From VRUE01 sp963837735 (GTDB lineage Bacteria; Actinomycetota; Thermoleophilia; Solirubrobacterales; 70-9): 64,000 nucleotides of DNA. Of this stretch, positions 61,199 through 64,000 are shown one piece after another; position 1 is the stretch's first letter; each line of letters starts with the position of its first letter. Location: assembly GCA_963837735.1 (NCBI GenBank), contig CAWIOM010000003.1, positions 1-64,000 of the forward strand, given 5' to 3'. A model generated the notes under the pieces. That model ran no database searches and was not told the origin of the DNA. It saw only the letters and a program-made list of their open reading frames with translations. The position numbers were made by a program, and so were the translations under genes.

Positions 61199-61912
61199 CT
61201 AGTGCAGGCGCCCCCCTTCGAGTGTCAGCTCGACGTCGAAATCCGCCTGGCCTGCCACCGACGGCGAGCACCAGAGCGCGGCGCCGCCACGATCCGTCAC
61301 ATCGCCCAGCAGGGCGCGCAGCAGTTCCGAGCCGTGATCGTCGAGGGAATTCAAGGGCTCGTCGAGGAGAACCAGGTCAGGCTCGTGTAGAAATGCCATC
61401 GCCAGCCGAACCCGCTGCCGCTGGCCCATCGACAGCCGATCCATGCGCCCCTCGCTCAGCTCGGTGAGATCGAGCCCCTCGATCATTCGATCGACGGCCG
61501 CTCCCAGTCGACGGCGGCCGAGGAGCGAGATCCTCCCCCAGAGCTCGAGGTGCTGCCTGACCGTTAGCCGCGCGTAGAGACCCCGGTCGCCGGCGGAGAG
61601 GAAGCCCATCCTGGCCTGAAAGGCGGCGCGATCGCGCCGCGGGTGAAGGCCGTCGAGGTCCACGATTCCGCTGTCCGGCATGATCAGCCCGGCGCAGATC
61701 CTCAACAGGGTGGTCTTGCCGATCCCGTTGGCGCCTCCGATCCAGGTCATCGTCCCCGGATCGAGGACCAGCTCCAGGTCGTCGAGGATCACCCGATCGC
61801 CCCACGACTTCCTGAGCTTGTGGACGGCCAGGATCTCACGCCAATCCTCCGACGAGCCGCCCAGCGTTCCGACTGTTTCCGCCTGCTCGAGTTCAGCTGC
61901 CCGACCCTCCAT
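61199..61912 (-). CDS. ABC transporter ATP-binding protein (lasso export)
   Basis: The 237-residue protein is intact. Walker A WIGGANGIGKTTLLRICAG, signature LSMGQRQRVRLAMAFLHEPD, Walker B LVLLDEPLNSLDDHG; the H-loop position reads WCSPS, so the usual switch His is replaced. The N-terminus has about 25 extra residues. It pairs with the ABC-2 permease encoded next. The ATG overlaps the stop of the upstream HprK-like gene (TGATG), so it is co-translated with it. Confidence 0.94.
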   Translation of the reverse strand: MEGRAAELEQAETVGTLGGSSEDWREILAVHKLRKSWGDRVILDDLELVLDPGTMTWIGGANGIGKTTLLRICAGLIMPDSGIVDLDGLHPRRDRAAFQARMGFLSAGDRGLYARLTVRQHLELWGRISLLGRRRLGAAVDRMIEGLDLTELSEGRMDRLSMGQRQRVRLAMAFLHEPDLVLLDEPLNSLDDHGSELLRALLGDVTDRGGAALWCSPSVAGQADFDVELTLEGGRLH

Positions 61913-62874
61913 CAGCCGATGCCCTCGCTTTCGAGGTGCTCTGACACGGCGCTCACGAGGACGTCTGCCGGAATCGAGTCATCGGCCGTGAGTCGAAGCA
62001 CCGGTGCCTCCTCGGCCAGCTTGGTCAGCATCGAAAACCGCCTCCGCTCCCGATCGCGGAGGTGCGGAAGGCCTATGGCCAACCCCCGCAGCGTTATGAA
62101 GCTCTCGGGGCGAATCTCGACCGACCTGGGACCGTCCTCGTGCCGGTCGAGGACAACCATCGCCGCCAACGGCGCGGGATCCGTGGCAGCCTTATCCACC
62201 GATACCCAAAGCTCATCTTCGAAGGTCGCCAGCGGTGAGCCGAGTTGCTCCGCCAAACCGCGGCGGCCGCTGTCGATATTGGCGAAAGGCGCGCCAGGGT
62301 AGGCAAGGAGGCGGTCCTCCTGCAGGTCGAGCGTGAGGACGTCATCGCAGAAGAACGTGGCCCCGGCGGCGACGAATTCCGCGGCGAGAGTGCTCTTGCC
62401 GCTTCCGGAGACGGCTGCAAACGCGAGCACGCCATCGCCCACCTGGACAGCGCTCGCATGGATGGCCTCCATGCCGGCCAGGACGCTTGCCATATAGGTG
62501 ACCCAGTCGAGCAACACCCGCTGGGGCCCAAAATCGCCGCTCTCGAGCGGAGTGCAGGTCAGTACGTCAAGGTCGGCGGAGAAATGGAAGAGGTGCTCTC
62601 CGTGGACAACCAGGTGGTCATTTGCGCTCCCGCGTTCGACCGCCAGCTCGACACTGTCGGAGAGAAGGGTCCGGTGCACGAGGCCCTCACCTCCACCACT
62701 CCATAGCGAAAGCACGGCCTCCCGGGGCCGTGCTCGTGCTGCGATCTTGACCGGCTGGGCGGTGCGGTCCCCTGACGACTCAACTGCCAGCGGAAAATCG
62801 CAGGCGAGCTCGACGCCGTGGGCCCGATAACGACCGCGCGTCGCCTTCTTCGGAACCAGGGTGGAGACGCTCAC
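61912..62874 (-). CDS. Second HPr-kinase-like protein of the lasso cluster
   Basis: The 320-residue protein is intact and starts with GTG (MSVSTLVPKK). It has the same layout as the HprK-like protein at 59426-60397 but is clearly diverged: AIHASAVQVGDGVLAFAAVS, Walker A AVSGSGKSTLAAEFVAAGA, TFFCDDVLTLDLQEDRLLAY and VLDRHEDGPRSVEIRP. It is the first gene of the lasso unit, 45 bp after the sugar transferase gene on the same strand. Two different HprK-like proteins in one lasso cluster suggest two phosphorylation steps, or one active and one regulatory copy. Confidence 0.9.
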   Translation of the reverse strand: MSVSTLVPKKATRGRYRAHGVELACDFPLAVESSGDRTAQPVKIAARARPREAVLSLWSGGGEGLVHRTLLSDSVELAVERGSANDHLVVHGEHLFHFSADLDVLTCTPLESGDFGPQRVLLDWVTYMASVLAGMEAIHASAVQVGDGVLAFAAVSGSGKSTLAAEFVAAGATFFCDDVLTLDLQEDRLLAYPGAPFANIDSGRRGLAEQLGSPLATFEDELWVSVDKAATDPAPLAAMVVLDRHEDGPRSVEIRPESFITLRGLAIGLPHLRDRERRRFSMLTKLAEEAPVLRLTADDSIPADVLVSAVSEHLESEGIG

Positions 62875-62919
62875 ACGCCACCAACGTTGGGCTCGATGGC
62901 CTACTTTCGACCAGGCGGC

Positions 62920-64000
62920 TCAGAGGCCCCGCTGCCCGAGCACGACCGGAACGGTTCGCAGCAGGATCTTGATGTCGAGCCAGAGCGACCAATTCGCCCC
63001 GTAGAGGTAGTCGATCTTGACCATCTCATTGAGCGGGATGCGGGCCGAGCCGAAGATCTGCCAGAGGCCGGTGACGCCGGGGGAAACCAGGAGACGGTGG
63101 CGGAATGTGCCCTCGATCAACTGGTCCTCATCGACGACGAGCGGCCGGGGGCCGACCAGAGACATGTCCCCCCGCAGGACGTTGAGGAGCTGCGGAAGCT
63201 CGTCGAGCGAGGTGCGACGCAGGAAGCGGCCGACGCGGGTGATCCGCGGGTCGTCCTCGATCTTGAAGAGCCCGCCGCCGGCCTCGTTGCGGTGCGAGAG
63301 GGCCGCTTTCTGCGCCTCGGCGCCGTCGACCATGGTGCGGAACTTGTAGATCTCGAAGACGTCGTCTTCGAGGCCGACGCGACGCTGGCGGAAGAGGACG
63401 GGACCGCGCGAGTCGAGCTTGACGGCGAGCGCGATCATCGCCATCAGCGGCGCGAGGAGGATCAGGATCAGCGTCGAGCCGAGGAGATCGAAGCTGCGCT
63501 TGATCAACCAGGACGAGCGGGAGAGGCCGTGGCGGCGGACACCGAGCAGCGTCGCCCCCTCGACTTCGTCGAACTCATAGGCGGACCCGACCACCTCGAA
63601 GAGCCGCGGCAGGACGCTGATCCGGACGCCGAAGCGCTTGACCACCCTGATCACGTGCAGGAGGCGCAGATCGGAGTCGCCGGTGCCGGGGGCGATCAGG
63701 GCGCGATCGACTTCGTGCTCGACGAGCAGCCCCTCGAGGTCGTCGAAGTGACCCAGCATCGGCAGCCCGTTGACGCTCGTGTCGTCGGGGTTGAGCGGGA
63801 CCCGCCCGACGACCTCGGTGCTCGACCCGGTGCAGCGCTCGAGCTTGGTCGAGAGCCATGAGGCCGCCTCGGCGTTGCCGAGGATCACGCAGCGCTCCTC
63901 GGTCACCCGGCTGGCGGCGATTCGCCGCGCCAGGCCGCGACCGACCAGCATCAGAAGGAAGAGCATCCCCCAGAGGACGGCTGCCTGCGCGCGCCCGAAG
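62920..64000 (-). CDS. Priming sugar phosphotransferase (WbaP/CpsE-like), cut by the window edge
   Basis: The frame is open to the right edge, so the N-terminus with its membrane helices is only partly seen. A nucleotide-binding-like middle part (CVILGNAEAASWLSTKL, LPRLFEVVGSAYEFDEVEG) precedes the bacterial sugar transferase domain: KRSFDLLGSTLILILLAPL, KLDSRGPVLFRQRRVG, VFEIYKFRTMVDGAE, TRVGRFLRRTSLDELPQLLN, VLRGDMSLVGPRPLVVDE, RLLVSPGVTGLWQIFG and KIDYLYGANWSLWLDIKILL. This enzyme puts the first sugar-1-phosphate on undecaprenyl phosphate and starts the exopolysaccharide repeat unit. It lies upstream of the lasso genes on the same strand. Confidence 0.95.
   Translation of the reverse strand, partial: FGRAQAAVLWGMLFLLMLVGRGLARRIAASRVTEERCVILGNAEAASWLSTKLERCTGSSTEVVGRVPLNPDDTSVNGLPMLGHFDDLEGLLVEHEVDRALIAPGTGDSDLRLLHVIRVVKRFGVRISVLPRLFEVVGSAYEFDEVEGATLLGVRRHGLSRSSWLIKRSFDLLGSTLILILLAPLMAMIALAVKLDSRGPVLFRQRRVGLEDDVFEIYKFRTMVDGAEAQKAALSHRNEAGGGLFKIEDDPRITRVGRFLRRTSLDELPQLLNVLRGDMSLVGPRPLVVDEDQLIEGTFRHRLLVSPGVTGLWQIFGSARIPLNEMVKIDYLYGANWSLWLDIKILLRTVPVVLGQRGL

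Noticed and set aside
1..64000. tRNA, rRNA or riboswitch genes
   Set aside because: Scanning by eye found no tRNA-like acceptor and T-loop pattern and no conserved rRNA segments; a covariance-model search would be needed to exclude small RNAs.

Overview
The window is about 64 kb of very GC-rich DNA, most likely from an actinobacterium of the Thermoleophilia / Solirubrobacterales type. This lineage call is an inference from base composition, PASTA domains with paired cysteines on secreted proteins, and a recurring two-cysteine C-terminal domain on exported proteins; no rRNA or other marker gene is present. Many otherwise conserved genes are broken by single-base indels, often in G or C runs, while neighbours are intact. 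The breaks preserve domain order and motifs on both sides, so I treat most as sequence errors and annotate the genes across them.

Left flank (1-8673): a broken partial LVIVD-repeat gene, an intact secreted LVIVD-repeat protein coupled to an asparagine synthase, a GNAT acetyltransferase, and two tandem secreted PHB-depolymerase-like hydrolases with C-terminal PASTA-like domains. The catalytic cores of the two hydrolases are almost identical in DNA, while both of their ends differ.

NRPS operon (29653 down to 7384, minus strand): eight genes, nearly all joined by 4-base ATGA stop/start overlaps. In transcription order they are NRPS C*-A-T (C* lacks its HH motif), NRPS C-A-T-C-A-T, NRPS C-A-T-TE (TE with a cysteine nucleophile), an Sfp-type phosphopantetheinyl transferase, NRPS A-MT-T-C whose adenylation domain is interrupted by a PRMT-fold methyltransferase, a second methyltransferase, a stand-alone condensation enzyme, and a lipoprotein hydrolase. 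Five adenylation domains suggest a peptide of about five residues, one of them methylated. A glycosyltransferase lies just upstream on the same strand.

Exopolysaccharide region (31050-55748): a nucleotidyltransferase-methyltransferase fusion, a secreted glycosidase-like protein, a Wzx-type flippase, a hexapeptide acyltransferase, many GT-B glycosyltransferases, sulfotransferases, an FkbM methyltransferase, an O-antigen-ligase/Wzy-like protein, a Wzz-tyrosine kinase fusion and a second asparagine synthase. An IS1380-family remnant and a sulfotransferase of atypical composition mark a likely acquired patch at 40.9-43 kb.

Lasso peptide cluster (62874 down to about 56400, minus strand), inside the polysaccharide genes: HprK-like kinase, ABC ATPase, ABC permease, second HprK-like kinase, B2 leader peptidase, lasso cyclase (asparagine-synthase type), precursor peptide, a GAAA-loop hairpin, and the PqqD-like RRE protein (B1), followed by an atypical LuxR-family regulator. 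The precursor is readable only after removing one C from a C run. It then gives a 23-residue leader and a 29-residue core with Gly1, Asp8 and two cysteines, which I do not recognise as any known lasso peptide. A priming sugar transferase runs off the right edge.
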